DNA of 64,000 nt from an uncultured Clostridia bacterium (GCA_947589595.1 CANQBV010000004.1:55466-119465); one strand, 5' to 3'. Positions 7,912 through 16,048 are shown, counted from the first letter of the stretch. The notes: generated from the sequence alone by a model not told the origin. Program-made: numbers and translations.

Positions 7912-8906
7912 AAATACTGCTCTATACCGAATATGAAAAATCTTTGGCGAAATCCGGTTTGGGGAGAGCCATCCGGAGACAAGCGCAGATTTTAAACGAA
8001 TATCAGATTCCCTATACCAAAAACCCGCAGGATGAATTCGACCTCGCCCATATCAATTACTACGGGCCAAAATCCTACCGGATTGCCAAAAAAGCGCGCA
8101 AAAACGGGAAAAAAGTGATCTATCACGCCCATTCCACCGAAGAGGACTTCCGCAATTCCTTTCGTTTTTCCAACGCGGCGTCTTCGCTTTTTAAAAAATG
8201 GATCTGCCGCTGCTATACCCTGGGAAACTGCATCCTCACACCCACGCCGTATTCCAAATCCCTGCTGGAAGGGTACGGCCTGCAAAACGTTGTCGCGCTT
8301 TCCAACGGCGTGGATACCGAATTTTTCTGCCGGGAGGAAGCGGCGGGAAAGCGTTTTCGCCAAAAATACGGCTTTTCCGAAGAGGATAAGGTAATCGTTT
8401 CGATCGGACTGTACTTGGAGCGAAAAGGCATTTTGGATTTTGTAGAATTGGCAAAGAGAATGCCGGACGTAAAGTTTATCTGGTTTGGGCATACTGACTT
8501 TTGTCTGATCCCGCGCAAAATCCGCAAAGCGGTGCAGACGCGCCTTCCGAATCTCCACTTTCCCGGCTTTGTGGAACCGGATGAAATCAAGGCTGCGCTG
8601 AACGGCGCCGATTTATTCCTGTTCCCCACACTGGAGGAAACCGAAGGGATCCCGATTTTAGAAGCGTGCGCCTGCAGACAAAAAGCGCTGATCCGCGATA
8701 TTCCGGTTTTCGATGGCTGGCTGGAGGACGGCGTTACCGTTTACAAAGCCAAAACGCTTGCAGAATTCGAAGAAAAAGCGCGTGGGATTTTGGAAGGGAC
8801 TCTGCCGGATCTGACCGAGGCCGCCTATAAAATCGCGTGCGAGCGGGATATCCGGGCGGTAGGAACAGAGCTCATCGCGCTTTACCGCCGCGTGCTTACC
8901 GAATAA
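7908..8906 (+). CDS. GT4 glycosyltransferase, CpoA-like second glycolipid transferase
   Basis: This 332-residue enzyme resembles the streptococcal CpoA/alDGS group, which adds a second sugar to glucosyl-diacylglycerol. The N-terminus reads MKILLYTEYEKSLAKSGLGRA, close to that group. VALSNGVDTEFF and FLFPTLEETEGIPILEACAC mark the GT4 C-terminal domain. Its ATG overlaps the previous stop by four bases, so it is translationally coupled to the first transferase. The pair plus the UPF0104 protein looks like a complete two-step glycolipid module. Sugar specificity cannot be read from sequence. Confidence 0.8.
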   Translation: MKILLYTEYEKSLAKSGLGRAIRRQAQILNEYQIPYTKNPQDEFDLAHINYYGPKSYRIAKKARKNGKKVIYHAHSTEEDFRNSFRFSNAASSLFKKWICRCYTLGNCILTPTPYSKSLLEGYGLQNVVALSNGVDTEFFCREEAAGKRFRQKYGFSEEDKVIVSIGLYLERKGILDFVELAKRMPDVKFIWFGHTDFCLIPRKIRKAVQTRLPNLHFPGFVEPDEIKAALNGADLFLFPTLEETEGIPILEACACRQKALIRDIPVFDGWLEDGVTVYKAKTLAEFEEKARGILEGTLPDLTEAAYKIACERDIRAVGTELIALYRRVLTE

Positions 8907-8939
8907 AAGCGGTTTTCCGTCGAATTTTGCCGAAAAGAC

Positions 8940-8967
8940 TTGCAAAAAAACAAAAATTTGCTATACT
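8940..8967 (+). promoter_or_regulatory. Promoter of the DUF6198-like gene
   Basis: TTGCAA and TATACT are separated by 16 bases. Transcription would start at about 8974, at the foot of the stem-loop that follows. Confidence 0.65.
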
Positions 8968-8972
8968 GATAA

Positions 8973-9008
8973 AAATGCTTTTGGTGCATTTGAGCGCCAA
9001 AAGCATTT
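8973..9008 (+). other. Stem-loop at the 5' end of the DUF6198-like mRNA
   Basis: AAATGCTTTTGGTGC pairs with GCGCCAAAAGCATTT over 15 bp with one G-U pair and a six-base loop. It begins almost exactly at the predicted transcription start. No T-run follows, so it looks like a 5' stabilising or regulatory hairpin rather than a terminator. Confidence 0.6.
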
Positions 9009-9041
9009 CTTATAAAACTTTTCCGGCAAAAGGAGCCCTGT

Positions 9042-9725
9042 ATGAAGAAAAAAGTGTTTTACGCGGAATTGGCCTACCCGATCGGACTGGTTCTTTTGGC
9101 GTTCAGCGCCGCCCTGATGAATCAAGCCGATTTCGGACTTTCCATGGTGATCGCGCCCGCGTATTTGATCCATTTAAAGGTTTCGCAATTTCTGCCCTTT
9201 TTCTCGTTCGGCATGGCGGAATACACGGTACAGGCGGTGCTGCTCCTTGTCATGATCGTCGTGATCCGCAAATTTCGCGTTTCGTTTTTGTTTTCGTTTC
9301 TCACCGCGGTTTTGTACGGGTTTGTTCTGGACGGGTGGATCTTTGTCGTGTCTCTGTTCCCGGCGGAAAGCTTTGCGGCGCGGCTGCTTCTTTACGTTGC
9401 CGGGGTGGTTCTGTGCTCCTTCAGTATTTCGTTTCTGTTCCACACCTATATTCCCGCGGAAGTATACGAGGTTTTTGTGCAGGAAGTGGCGGCGAAGTTT
9501 CAACTTTCACTGCCGGTATGCAAAACGGTTTATGACTGCAGTAGCGCGGTGCTTTCCGTTTGTCTGTCGTTTCTCTTTTTCGGGTTCGGGCATTTCGAGG
9601 GTGTGAAATGGGGAACCGTTCTCTGCGCACTGGGAAACGGCGCTCTCATCGGCTTCTTTTCCCGCTTTCTGGAAAAGCGCTTCGTGTTTTCCGACGCCCT
9701 GCCCTGGCACCGTTTCTTAAGGTGA
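9042..9725 (+). CDS. DUF6198/YczE-like integral membrane protein
   Basis: This 227-residue protein has about five hydrophobic segments and no soluble domain. The opening (FYAELAYPIGLVLLAFSAALMNQADFGLSMVIAPAYLI) resembles the YczE/YitT-like families now grouped under DUF6198. No catalytic motif was seen and the function of the family is not established. AAAGGAG precedes the ATG. It has its own promoter and is not coupled to the glycosyltransferases. The next gene is convergent and ends 26 bases away. Confidence 0.65.
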   Translation: MKKKVFYAELAYPIGLVLLAFSAALMNQADFGLSMVIAPAYLIHLKVSQFLPFFSFGMAEYTVQAVLLLVMIVVIRKFRVSFLFSFLTAVLYGFVLDGWIFVVSLFPAESFAARLLLYVAGVVLCSFSISFLFHTYIPAEVYEVFVQEVAAKFQLSLPVCKTVYDCSSAVLSVCLSFLFFGFGHFEGVKWGTVLCALGNGALIGFFSRFLEKRFVFSDALPWHRFLR

Positions 9726-9751
9726 GAGGCAACGCCTCGCAAAAACCGTAT

Positions 9752-10426
9752 TCAGCGCAGAAATTTTCGGATCGTGCTTTCCGGCACCTGCGGAAAGAGT
9801 TTTTTTAAGTGGCAAAAAAGTCGCTCGTAAGACTCCTCGGGGCTTTTTTGGTAAACGGCGTTGCAGAAATCGACGCCGAAAAATTTTTCCGGCGTGGAAT
9901 ACTGCGCAATCCCCCAGCCGTATTCGCGGCCGCGGCGATCGGTGGCATAAATAAAATCGCTCACCAGCACATACCCCTGCGACTGCAGACGCGTAATCCG
10001 CGTATCAAAGCCCTTTTTCCCGTGTTTCCCGTAATTTCCGATTTTCTTCAGTTCTTTGGAAAGAATGGGCGCGTGCGCATCGATCCGATCGAAAAGTTCT
10101 TTATCGCCGAAATACGCCTTGCCGTCGTCGTAAAGCGCGTCGAAATCGTAGCCGTCGCGGCGGAAATTGGCAAGATCACAGAACCACGCCGGGGAAAGAA
10201 ACGCAGCCTTTTTTTCAAAAAATTTGCCGTAGGCAAACCTGTTTTCCCGGATAAGCTCCCCTTTCCATTCCCAAGGGCCGGGCGTATTGGTAAACCAAAT
10301 CGCCGGATCCGCCCGCTCCTCTATGGAAAAACCGGGGATCGAATTCGAAAAAAACGGCAGAATTCCCCATTCCCGCACCGCTTTGGCAACGTCGGCTTTG
10401 GTTTGGAACTGTTCAGATGGCATCAT
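9752..10426 (-). CDS. Conserved protein related to the AlkZ-type winged-helix family
   Basis: The C-terminal 180 residues contain PGPWEWKGELIRENRFAYGK, then AAFLSPAWFCDLANFRRDGYD and a FDTRITRLQSQGY stretch. This pattern is found in a conserved family that I associate with AlkZ-related proteins; that association is from memory. The ORF track starts it at 10549, but that part overlaps the preceding gene out of frame. The ATG pair at 10426/10423, overlapping the upstream stop, is the credible start and gives about 224 residues. It is translationally coupled to the gene at 10413-10685. DNA-repair function is a guess. Confidence 0.6.
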   Translation of the reverse strand: MMPSEQFQTKADVAKAVREWGILPFFSNSIPGFSIEERADPAIWFTNTPGPWEWKGELIRENRFAYGKFFEKKAAFLSPAWFCDLANFRRDGYDFDALYDDGKAYFGDKELFDRIDAHAPILSKELKKIGNYGKHGKKGFDTRITRLQSQGYVLVSDFIYATDRRGREYGWGIAQYSTPEKFFGVDFCNAVYQKSPEESYERLFCHLKKLFPQVPESTIRKFLR

Positions 10427-10685
10427 TTTCTTTCTGGCGCATGGCCTTAAACGCCTGAATTTCTTCTTCCGTATACCCGAGCTGCAGCAAAAATTCCTTG
10501 ACGCTTTTGAATTTTTTATGATAGTAAATGTTCTGCACCTGTACCACAATATTCAACCGGTCATAAACAGCGGCGGCTGATACCGCGGTATCCGATTTTT
10601 CCTGCCGAACCAGGCGATTGAAAAGCGCGATGGTATCGTGATAAAAAATCTCGCTCATTTCTACCAGATATTTGTTGTTCTCCAT
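10413..10685 (-). CDS. Hypothetical protein, 90 residues
   Basis: I do not recognise this protein. It is a soluble, probably helical protein with a centre reading VYDRLNIVVQVQNIYYHKKF and a C-terminal GYTEEEIQAFKAMRQKE that looks like a helix-turn-helix or UBA-like bundle. The start at 10685 was chosen because AAGGAG precedes it; the ORF track extends further without a ribosome-binding site. Its end overlaps the following gene by 14 bases, so the two are co-translated. Confidence 0.6.
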   Translation of the reverse strand: MENNKYLVEMSEIFYHDTIALFNRLVRQEKSDTAVSAAAVYDRLNIVVQVQNIYYHKKFKSVKEFLLQLGYTEEEIQAFKAMRQKENDAI

Positions 10686-10776
10686 GCTTTTTCCGTACTC
10701 CTTTTTGCGAAAAAACCGCATTCTTCATCCGACGGACCGGCGAGGTTCGGCACTGCCGCTTCGCCGGCCTATTTTC

Positions 10777-10805
10777 ATCATAACAGAGAATATCAAAAAA
10801 AGCAA
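10777..10805 (-). promoter_or_regulatory. Promoter of the two-gene hypothetical operon
   Basis: On the minus strand TTGCTT and TATGAT are separated by 17 bases, giving a leader of about 85 bases. The stretch from here to the terminator at 10955 shows no gene. Confidence 0.55.
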
Positions 10806-10954
10806 CGGATTTTTTGATGGATTTTTTAAGGCTTTTTCCAAACGATCTCGTCCGTGCGGCAGCTGGCCGACGCCTGACGTATCAGCAAGCCCTCCAAAAA
10901 ATTCACCGGCCCTTCTCCAAAGGATTCATCCCTTCCCATGACCGACAACGAAAG

Positions 10955-10986
10955 AAAAATCCCGTGTCTTGCTCAACGGGATTTTC
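10955..10986 (-). terminator. Terminator of the lysine operon
   Basis: On the minus strand GAAAATCCCGT pairs with ACGGGATTTTTC around a 10-base loop, ending in a T-rich run. It follows the hisJ-like stop by two bases. Confidence 0.75.
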
Positions 10987-10987
10987 T

Positions 10988-11788
10988 TTATTCAATCGGT
11001 ATTTCCCGAAAGGCGCCGCCACGAAGCTGCCAGACCGAGGAAAAGCCGTACTGCTTACAAAGCGCCAGCGCCTGGGGATAGAAAAAGTTCACCGCATCTA
11101 CATGGTGAGCGTCGGTATTGATCACCATGCGTCCGCCTTTTTCCCGGATCCGGCGCATGAAAAATTCGTGGGGATACGGATGCGTGCGGTTGCCGCGAAA
11201 AATAGCGCCGGTGTTCATTTCGATCAGCTTCCCGTTTTCTAAAACGACGTCCAGCGCTTCCAGTGCGACTTTGCGGTAGGCCTCATTTTCATCGTCAAAA
11301 GCGCCGTATTTGGCAATCACATCGAAATGCCCCTGAATATTGAACTTTCCTTTCAGGGCGTGTTCGGCCACGTTTGCATAATAGCGCTTCGCCAATTCCA
11401 GGGGATCTCCCCGGCCTTCTTTGGCAATAAAATCCGCCTGACTCTGCCGGTCGTCGACTGCGTAAAAATCGTTCCCGCACTTCACATAGTGCACGGAACC
11501 GATGGTATAATCGAAATTTTCATAATCGATCTCAGAAAAGAAGTCCTTTTCCAGGCCGCAGTAGAATTCGATCCTGTCGGCGTATTTTTCCTTCAATTCC
11601 CGACAAACGGCAAGGTATTCGGCATACTGCGCCTTTTTCATACAATAGCTTTGGTCGCACGGGGTATCGCTGTGGTCGGAAAGCCCGTAGGAAACAAAAT
11701 TTTCGGCAATCGCCCGCTGCAGCATTTTTTCCGGGGAAAAATCCCCGTCTGAAAACGTGGAATGGGTGTGAAGATTGGAAAAGCGCAT
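10988..11788 (-). CDS. hisJ: PHP-domain histidinol-phosphatase (HisJ-like)
   Basis: This is a PHP-family metal-dependent phosphatase. LHTHSTFSDGD supplies His7 and His9 of the first metal motif; LSDHSD, GSVHY, QGHFD and NTDAHH supply the rest. HisJ converts histidinol phosphate to histidinol in histidine synthesis. The 266-residue length is normal. The ORF track adds 28 residues upstream, but ATG at 11788 has a GGGGGA site and begins the domain. It lies 22 bases after lysA and is the last gene of a riboswitch-controlled lysine operon, where no other his gene is present. A different phosphatase substrate is therefore possible. Confidence 0.83.
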   Translation of the reverse strand: MRFSNLHTHSTFSDGDFSPEKMLQRAIAENFVSYGLSDHSDTPCDQSYCMKKAQYAEYLAVCRELKEKYADRIEFYCGLEKDFFSEIDYENFDYTIGSVHYVKCGNDFYAVDDRQSQADFIAKEGRGDPLELAKRYYANVAEHALKGKFNIQGHFDVIAKYGAFDDENEAYRKVALEALDVVLENGKLIEMNTGAIFRGNRTHPYPHEFFMRRIREKGGRMVINTDAHHVDAVNFFYPQALALCKQYGFSSVWQLRGGAFREIPIE

Positions 11789-11810
11789 CTTGCGTTCCCC
11801 CGCCTTTTCT

Positions 11811-13106
11811 TTACAAGTCGCCACGCAGCAGGTCTTCCAGCGTCTCCCGCCGCACGACGATTTTTTCCTCATCCTTGCCCAGCATCACGACCGCCGGACG
11901 GGGAACGCGGTTGTAATTAGACGCCATGGAATAATTATACGCCCCGGTCGTCAGCACCGCCACAATATCGCCGCGCTGAACCGATTCCGGCACCGCCACG
12001 CCGGGCTGAATGATATCGCCGCTTTCGCAGCAGCGCCCCACCACGTCGGCGGTCATAGTCGTTTCTTCCTGCATTTTGTTGGCGATATAGACCGTATAGG
12101 GCGAACCGTACAGCGCATAACGGGGGTTATCCGTCATACCGCCGTCGACCGATACGTAGTTTTTATAGCCGCGGATTCTCTTTACCGTGCCCACGGTATA
12201 GAGCGTCAGGCCGGCGTCGGCGACAATGCTTCTGCCCGGCTCCATGCGGATCGCCGGCACGGGAATCCCAAGCTCCCGGCATTTTTCGTGCACGAACTCG
12301 CCGACCTGCAGGATATTTTTTTCAATATCGATCACCGGGTCCGACTCGCAATAGCGCACGCCGTACCCGCCGCCGAGATCCAGTTCCCCCGCAAGAAAGC
12401 CGGTCTTTTGCCGCATTTCGGCAAGAAAGGACAACATACTATCCGCCGCACGGACAAAAATATCGGAATCAAACACCTGCGAACCCACGTGGCAGTGGAA
12501 ACCGCAAAGCTCAACATGCTCTTTGGAAAGTGCCAGCCGGGTGATCTCCTCCGCCTGACCGGTTTCAATGGCGCTGCCGAATTTGGAATCGACCTTACCG
12601 GTGCTTACCGCCTCATAGGTATGCGGGTCAATGCCTGGCGTCAGCCGCAGCAGAATTTTCTGCCGGATGCCGAGGGAAGCGGCTTCCTTTTCGATCGCTT
12701 CCACTTCCTCGGCATTATCGACCACAAAATAGCCGATGCGGTGCTGCATGGCGAAGGCAATGTCCTCGTCCGTTTTATTATTGCTGTGAAAATACGCGTT
12801 TTTCAGCGGGAACCCGGCCTTCAGCGCCGTGGCGATTTCCCCGGAGGAAACCACGTCGATTCCGATTTTTTCCTCTTTGGCAAGGCGGTGGATCGCCGTG
12901 ATGCAGTTGGCTTTGCCGGCGTAAAGCGGCTTTGCCTCTTTCCCAAACGCCTGCTTCATGCTGCGCGCGTAGAGGCGCATATTCTCACGCAGGCGCTCTT
13001 CGTCCAGCACGTAGAGCGGCGAGCCGTATTTTTTTACCAGATCCTTTGTTTTTCTGCCGGCAAAGAAAAGATCGTCCCCCTGCACGGCAAGATTTTTGCA
13101 AATCAT
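11811..13106 (-). CDS. lysA: Diaminopimelate decarboxylase
   Basis: This PLP enzyme performs the last step of lysine synthesis, meso-diaminopimelate to lysine. The PLP lysine is in YAGKAN (Lys65). Further family motifs are GFHCHVGSQ, DLGGGYGVRY, RMEPGRSIV for phosphate and substrate binding, and GRCCESGD with the cross-subunit cysteine. The 431-residue length is typical of fold-III decarboxylases. It sits in the lysC-lysA-hisJ part of the operon, 11 bases after lysC. Confidence 0.96.
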   Translation of the reverse strand: MICKNLAVQGDDLFFAGRKTKDLVKKYGSPLYVLDEERLRENMRLYARSMKQAFGKEAKPLYAGKANCITAIHRLAKEEKIGIDVVSSGEIATALKAGFPLKNAYFHSNNKTDEDIAFAMQHRIGYFVVDNAEEVEAIEKEAASLGIRQKILLRLTPGIDPHTYEAVSTGKVDSKFGSAIETGQAEEITRLALSKEHVELCGFHCHVGSQVFDSDIFVRAADSMLSFLAEMRQKTGFLAGELDLGGGYGVRYCESDPVIDIEKNILQVGEFVHEKCRELGIPVPAIRMEPGRSIVADAGLTLYTVGTVKRIRGYKNYVSVDGGMTDNPRYALYGSPYTVYIANKMQEETTMTADVVGRCCESGDIIQPGVAVPESVQRGDIVAVLTTGAYNYSMASNYNRVPRPAVVMLGKDEEKIVVRRETLEDLLRGDL

Positions 13107-13117
13107 ACTTCCTTTTT

Positions 13118-14431
13118 TTATTCCTCCGCTACGAACGCCGCGTAAATCGCGCGCATCGCCCGTTCATAATCCTTTTCTTCAATGCCCACAATGATATTGA
13201 TTTCGCTTGAACCCTGATCGATCATGCGGATATTGATATTTTCCTTTGCCAAAGCGCCGAATACCTTGGAGGCGGTTCCCTGCGAACGGATCATACCGCG
13301 CCCCACCACGGCGATAATCGCCAGCCGGTCAAACAGCGCGATCCGGTCGGGCTGCACGGTTTCCTGCAGCTCCACAAAAATCTGATCGACTTCGTCCTTC
13401 AGTTCGGCGGTCGAAACGACCACGGAGATCGTATCGATCCCGCTGGGCACGTGCTCCACGCAAACGCCGTGGTTTTCCAGCGTCTGCAAAACCTTGCGCA
13501 CAAAGCCGACTTCATTGTTCATGCGGTCTTTTTCAATATAAATCGCGGAAAAGCCCTTTTTCCCCGCCAGCCCGGTAATATGCCCGGGGACGGAATTCGC
13601 CGCCGGCAAAATCATGGTGCCGGCGTCGCCGGGAGCGTTGGTGTTGCGGATATTGATCGGAATCTTTGCCGCACGCACCGGGAAAATGGCGTCCTCATGC
13701 AAAACGGAAGCGCCCATATACGAAAGCTCTCGCAGCTCTTGATAGGTCACGGAAGCGATCGCGCGCGGGTTTTCCACCACGCGGGGATCCGCCATTAAAA
13801 GCCCGGAAACGTCTGTCCAGTTTTCATAGAGATCCGCCTGGCAGGCGCGCGATACCAAAGAACCCGTAATATCGCTGCCGCCGCGGGAAAAGGTCACGAC
13901 CTGGCCTTTGGCGTTCGCGCCGTAAAAGCCGGGGATCACCGCGCGCGGGTTTTTGCGCAGTACCGCCGCCAGGCGCCGGTTGGTTTCTTCCTCCAGCAAA
14001 GCGCCGTTTTCATCAAACAAAATCGCATCCGCCGCGTCCACAAAGGCGAAGCCCAAAAACTCGGCCAGCAAAATCGCGTTGAGATATTCTCCGCGGCTGG
14101 CAACGTAGTCCAGCGTGGCGCCTTTTTTAAGGGCTTCCTCGATCACGGAAAACTCTTTTTCCAGATCAGCCTTCAGGGAAAGCTCCTTTGCAATGGAAAA
14201 ATATCGTTCGCGGATTGTGCTTAGCGCTTCGCGGTAATCGCTCCCTGCCGCGGCAAAGCGCTGGCAGCGCAGCAAAAGATCGGTAATTTTATCGTCGCCG
14301 GAATTTCGTTTGCCCGGTGCGGATACCACCACATACCGGCGGGTGAGATCCTCTTTTACAATGGCGGCGACTTTGCGAAACTGATTGGCGTCCGCCAGGC
14401 TCGACCCGCCGAATTTCACGGTTTTTAACAT
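13118..14431 (-). CDS. lysC: Aspartate kinase (monofunctional)
   Basis: This enzyme phosphorylates aspartate in the first step of the aspartate family pathway. It opens with KFGGSSLADA, the kinase signature. The N-terminal amino acid kinase fold contains a TFSRGGSDITG motif for ATP binding. The C-terminal third holds two ACT domains (for example NEVGFVRKVLQTLENHGVCVEHV and IAVVGRGMIRSQGTASKVFGAL), the sites of allosteric control by lysine or threonine. The 437-residue length is typical of the single-chain class, without the internal start of the Bacillus alpha/beta type being obvious. It lies between dapA and lysA. Confidence 0.95.
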   Translation of the reverse strand: MLKTVKFGGSSLADANQFRKVAAIVKEDLTRRYVVVSAPGKRNSGDDKITDLLLRCQRFAAAGSDYREALSTIRERYFSIAKELSLKADLEKEFSVIEEALKKGATLDYVASRGEYLNAILLAEFLGFAFVDAADAILFDENGALLEEETNRRLAAVLRKNPRAVIPGFYGANAKGQVVTFSRGGSDITGSLVSRACQADLYENWTDVSGLLMADPRVVENPRAIASVTYQELRELSYMGASVLHEDAIFPVRAAKIPINIRNTNAPGDAGTMILPAANSVPGHITGLAGKKGFSAIYIEKDRMNNEVGFVRKVLQTLENHGVCVEHVPSGIDTISVVVSTAELKDEVDQIFVELQETVQPDRIALFDRLAIIAVVGRGMIRSQGTASKVFGALAKENINIRMIDQGSSEINIIVGIEEKDYERAMRAIYAAFVAEE

Positions 14432-14455
14432 GAATGTCCTTCTTTCCGGGATCGC

Positions 14456-15343
14456 TTAAACGCGAATTCCCTGCGCGCGCATCTCACGAAGCAACGCCTG
14501 TTCGTGCTCTTTTTCCATGGGCGTCAGCGGCAAACGCAGGCGGTTTTCGGCGTACCCCATATGCGCCATCGCGCTTTTCACGGGAATCGGGTTGACCTCG
14601 GAAAAGAGAGCGTGGATCAGCGGCAGCAGTTCGAGCTGCAGCTTGGCGCTGCCCTGTACGTCGCCCTCAAAAAACTTGCGGCAGATGGCTTCCGTTTTGG
14701 CGGGCAGTACATTGGAAAGCACGCTGATCACCCCCTGACCGCCCAGCGCAAGCAACGGTACGACCTGGTCGTCGTTGCCAGAATAAATGGTCAAATTGTC
14801 GCCGCAAAGATGTGCCGTTTCCGCTATCTGGGCAATGTCGCCGCTGGCTTCCTTAATCGCGGCGATGTTCGGGTGCTCGGAAAGCGCCCGGCAGGTTTTC
14901 GGCTGAAGATTGCAGCCGGTGCGGGAAGGCACGTTGTACAATATGATCGGACGGTTCACCACGTCCGCCACGGCGGTAAACGAAGCGATCAGCCCGTTCT
15001 GCGTGGCTTTGTTATAATAGGGCGTAACCATCAGAAGCGCATCCGCACCTGCTTCACAGGCGAAAACGGAAAGCTCCTTGGCGTATTCGGTGTCGTTGGA
15101 GCCGGTTCCGGCGATCACCGGCACGCGCCCGGCGACTTTTTTAACGGCAAACGAGATCACCTCGCGGTGTTCTTCGTCCGTAAGGGTGCTGCTCTCGCCG
15201 GTCGTGCCCGCTACGACAATCGCGGAAATGCCCTCGGCAATCTGCCAATCGATGAGGCGTGCGAAGGCCTCATAATCCACGGCGTTCTGGTTCATGGGGG
15301 TGATGATCGCGGTTGCCGCGCCCCGGAAAATCGGTTGTTTCAT
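14456..15343 (-). CDS. dapA: 4-hydroxy-tetrahydrodipicolinate synthase
   Basis: This enzyme condenses pyruvate and aspartate semialdehyde to start the diaminopimelate branch. The Schiff-base lysine is Lys164 in AIKEASGD, the catalytic tyrosine is Tyr136 in LYNVPSRTG, and GTTGES (46-51) binds the substrate carboxylate. The start at 15343 (MKQPIFRG) was chosen over the ORF-track start because AGGAGGG precedes it, giving 295 residues, the usual length. It is the first gene after the lysine riboswitch and its terminator. Confidence 0.96.
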   Translation of the reverse strand: MKQPIFRGAATAIITPMNQNAVDYEAFARLIDWQIAEGISAIVVAGTTGESSTLTDEEHREVISFAVKKVAGRVPVIAGTGSNDTEYAKELSVFACEAGADALLMVTPYYNKATQNGLIASFTAVADVVNRPIILYNVPSRTGCNLQPKTCRALSEHPNIAAIKEASGDIAQIAETAHLCGDNLTIYSGNDDQVVPLLALGGQGVISVLSNVLPAKTEAICRKFFEGDVQGSAKLQLELLPLIHALFSEVNPIPVKSAMAHMGYAENRLRLPLTPMEKEHEQALLREMRAQGIRV

Positions 15344-15360
15344 AGTTTTCCCTCCTGAAA

Positions 15361-15394
15361 ATAAAAAAATGAGTGGCCGAAAATGCAGCCGCTC
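15361..15394 (-). terminator. Riboswitch-controlled terminator of the lysine operon
   Basis: On the minus strand GAGCGGC pairs with GCCACTC (one mismatch) and is followed by ATTTTTTTATTTT, ending just before the dapA ribosome-binding site. It is the expression platform of the lysine riboswitch. Confidence 0.75.
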
Positions 15395-15457
15395 GTCCAA
15401 AACGAATCAAAAGTTTATGCTTCTTTCAATTTTGGATAGCGCTCCGCATCTTCTGCG

Positions 15458-15604
15458 ACAGCAGCAGAACTCTTATTTCCTGCTGCCAGCGGATCCTGCC
15501 ACAAATCCACTTCGGCGCCCGACCCCTTTTACCTGCAAAGCTGCTGGCACAGCCAAAACCTGCAAGCTACTCTTGGTAAAGCGCACCTCTATCTGCTGCT
15601 ACCT
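15458..15604 (-). promoter_or_regulatory. Lysine riboswitch (L box)
   Basis: Reading the minus strand, the conserved lysine-aptamer strings appear in order: GATAGAGGTGCG, CAAGAGTA, AGGTAAAAGGGG, GCCGAAGTGG and CTGGCAGCAGG. The closing helix P1 is formed by AGCAGCAGA and TCTGCTGCT. It precedes dapA-lysC-lysA and a terminator. Lysine binding should favour termination and repress the operon. Confidence 0.93.
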
Positions 15605-15629
15605 TAGCATACTTTTACGTAGTTGTCAA
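15601..15629 (-). promoter_or_regulatory. Promoter of the lysine operon
   Basis: On the minus strand a perfect TTGACA is followed after 17 bases by TAAGGT with an upstream TG (extended -10). An alternative -10, TATGCT, lies five bases upstream. The second would keep the whole P1 helix in the transcript, so the exact -10 box is uncertain. Confidence 0.6.
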
Positions 15630-15650
15630 GTCTTGCAGCTCAAAAAACGC

Positions 15651-15690
15651 AAAAAAAGGCGAAAGACGTTTTTTTCTCTTCCGCCTTTTT
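15651..15690. terminator. Probable bidirectional terminator
   Basis: AAAAAAAGGCG and CGCCTTTTT form a stem around a 20-base interior, with T-runs on both strands. It could end copA transcripts coming from the right. Confidence 0.6.
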
Positions 15691-15696
15691 ATTTCA

Positions 15697-15837
15697 TGAA
15701 CCCTTTTTCAAAAGGGTTCAAACTCCTAAAATTTTTGAAACGCAAAAACGATCTTTCTGATTCCCGAAAGTTTTGAAGGTTTTCAAGGGACTTTTCAAAA
15801 AGTCCCTTGAATGGGGTTTCGGGGCCAAGCCCCGAAT
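15697..15837. repeat. Composite palindromic intergenic element, copy 1
   Basis: The element contains GAACCCTTTTTCAAAAGGGTTC, then a spacer, then CAAGGGACTTTTCAAAAAGTCCCTTG, then CGGGGCCAAGCCCCG directly before the copA stop codon. The same order of parts occurs at 34965-35215 and 53990-54185. No ORF is supported in it. Confidence 0.6.
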
Positions 15838-15838
15838 T

Positions 15839-16048
15839 TTACTGAATGTCCGTGACCTTGTAGTCCTGGTCCTCCACGGCTTTTTTCAGGACTTCATTGG
15901 CCGTTTCGGCTTTCAGCGTCACCACGGCGGTGCCCTTTTCGTGGCTGACCACGGCGCTTTCTACGGTCGGCAGCGCTTCCAGCGCTTTTTTGACGCTCGC
16001 TTCGCAGTGGCCGCACATCATACCCTCAATTTTCATGACCTTTTCCAT
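15839..16048 (-). CDS. copZ: Possible separately translated CopZ-like copper chaperone
   Basis: An in-frame ATG inside copA, at residue 771, is preceded by AAAGGAGAG about eleven bases upstream. Translation from it would give a free 69-residue heavy-metal domain (MEKVMKIEGMMCGHC) of exactly CopZ length. The copA frame runs through without a stop, so the domain is made at least as a fusion. Whether the internal start is used is inference. Confidence 0.45.
   Translation of the reverse strand: MEKVMKIEGMMCGHCEASVKKALEALPTVESAVVSHEKGTAVVTLKAETANEVLKKAVEDQDYKVTDIQ

Noticed and set aside
11775-13145. A 456-codon ORF on the plus strand
   Set aside because: It is antisense to lysA with no recognisable protein features.
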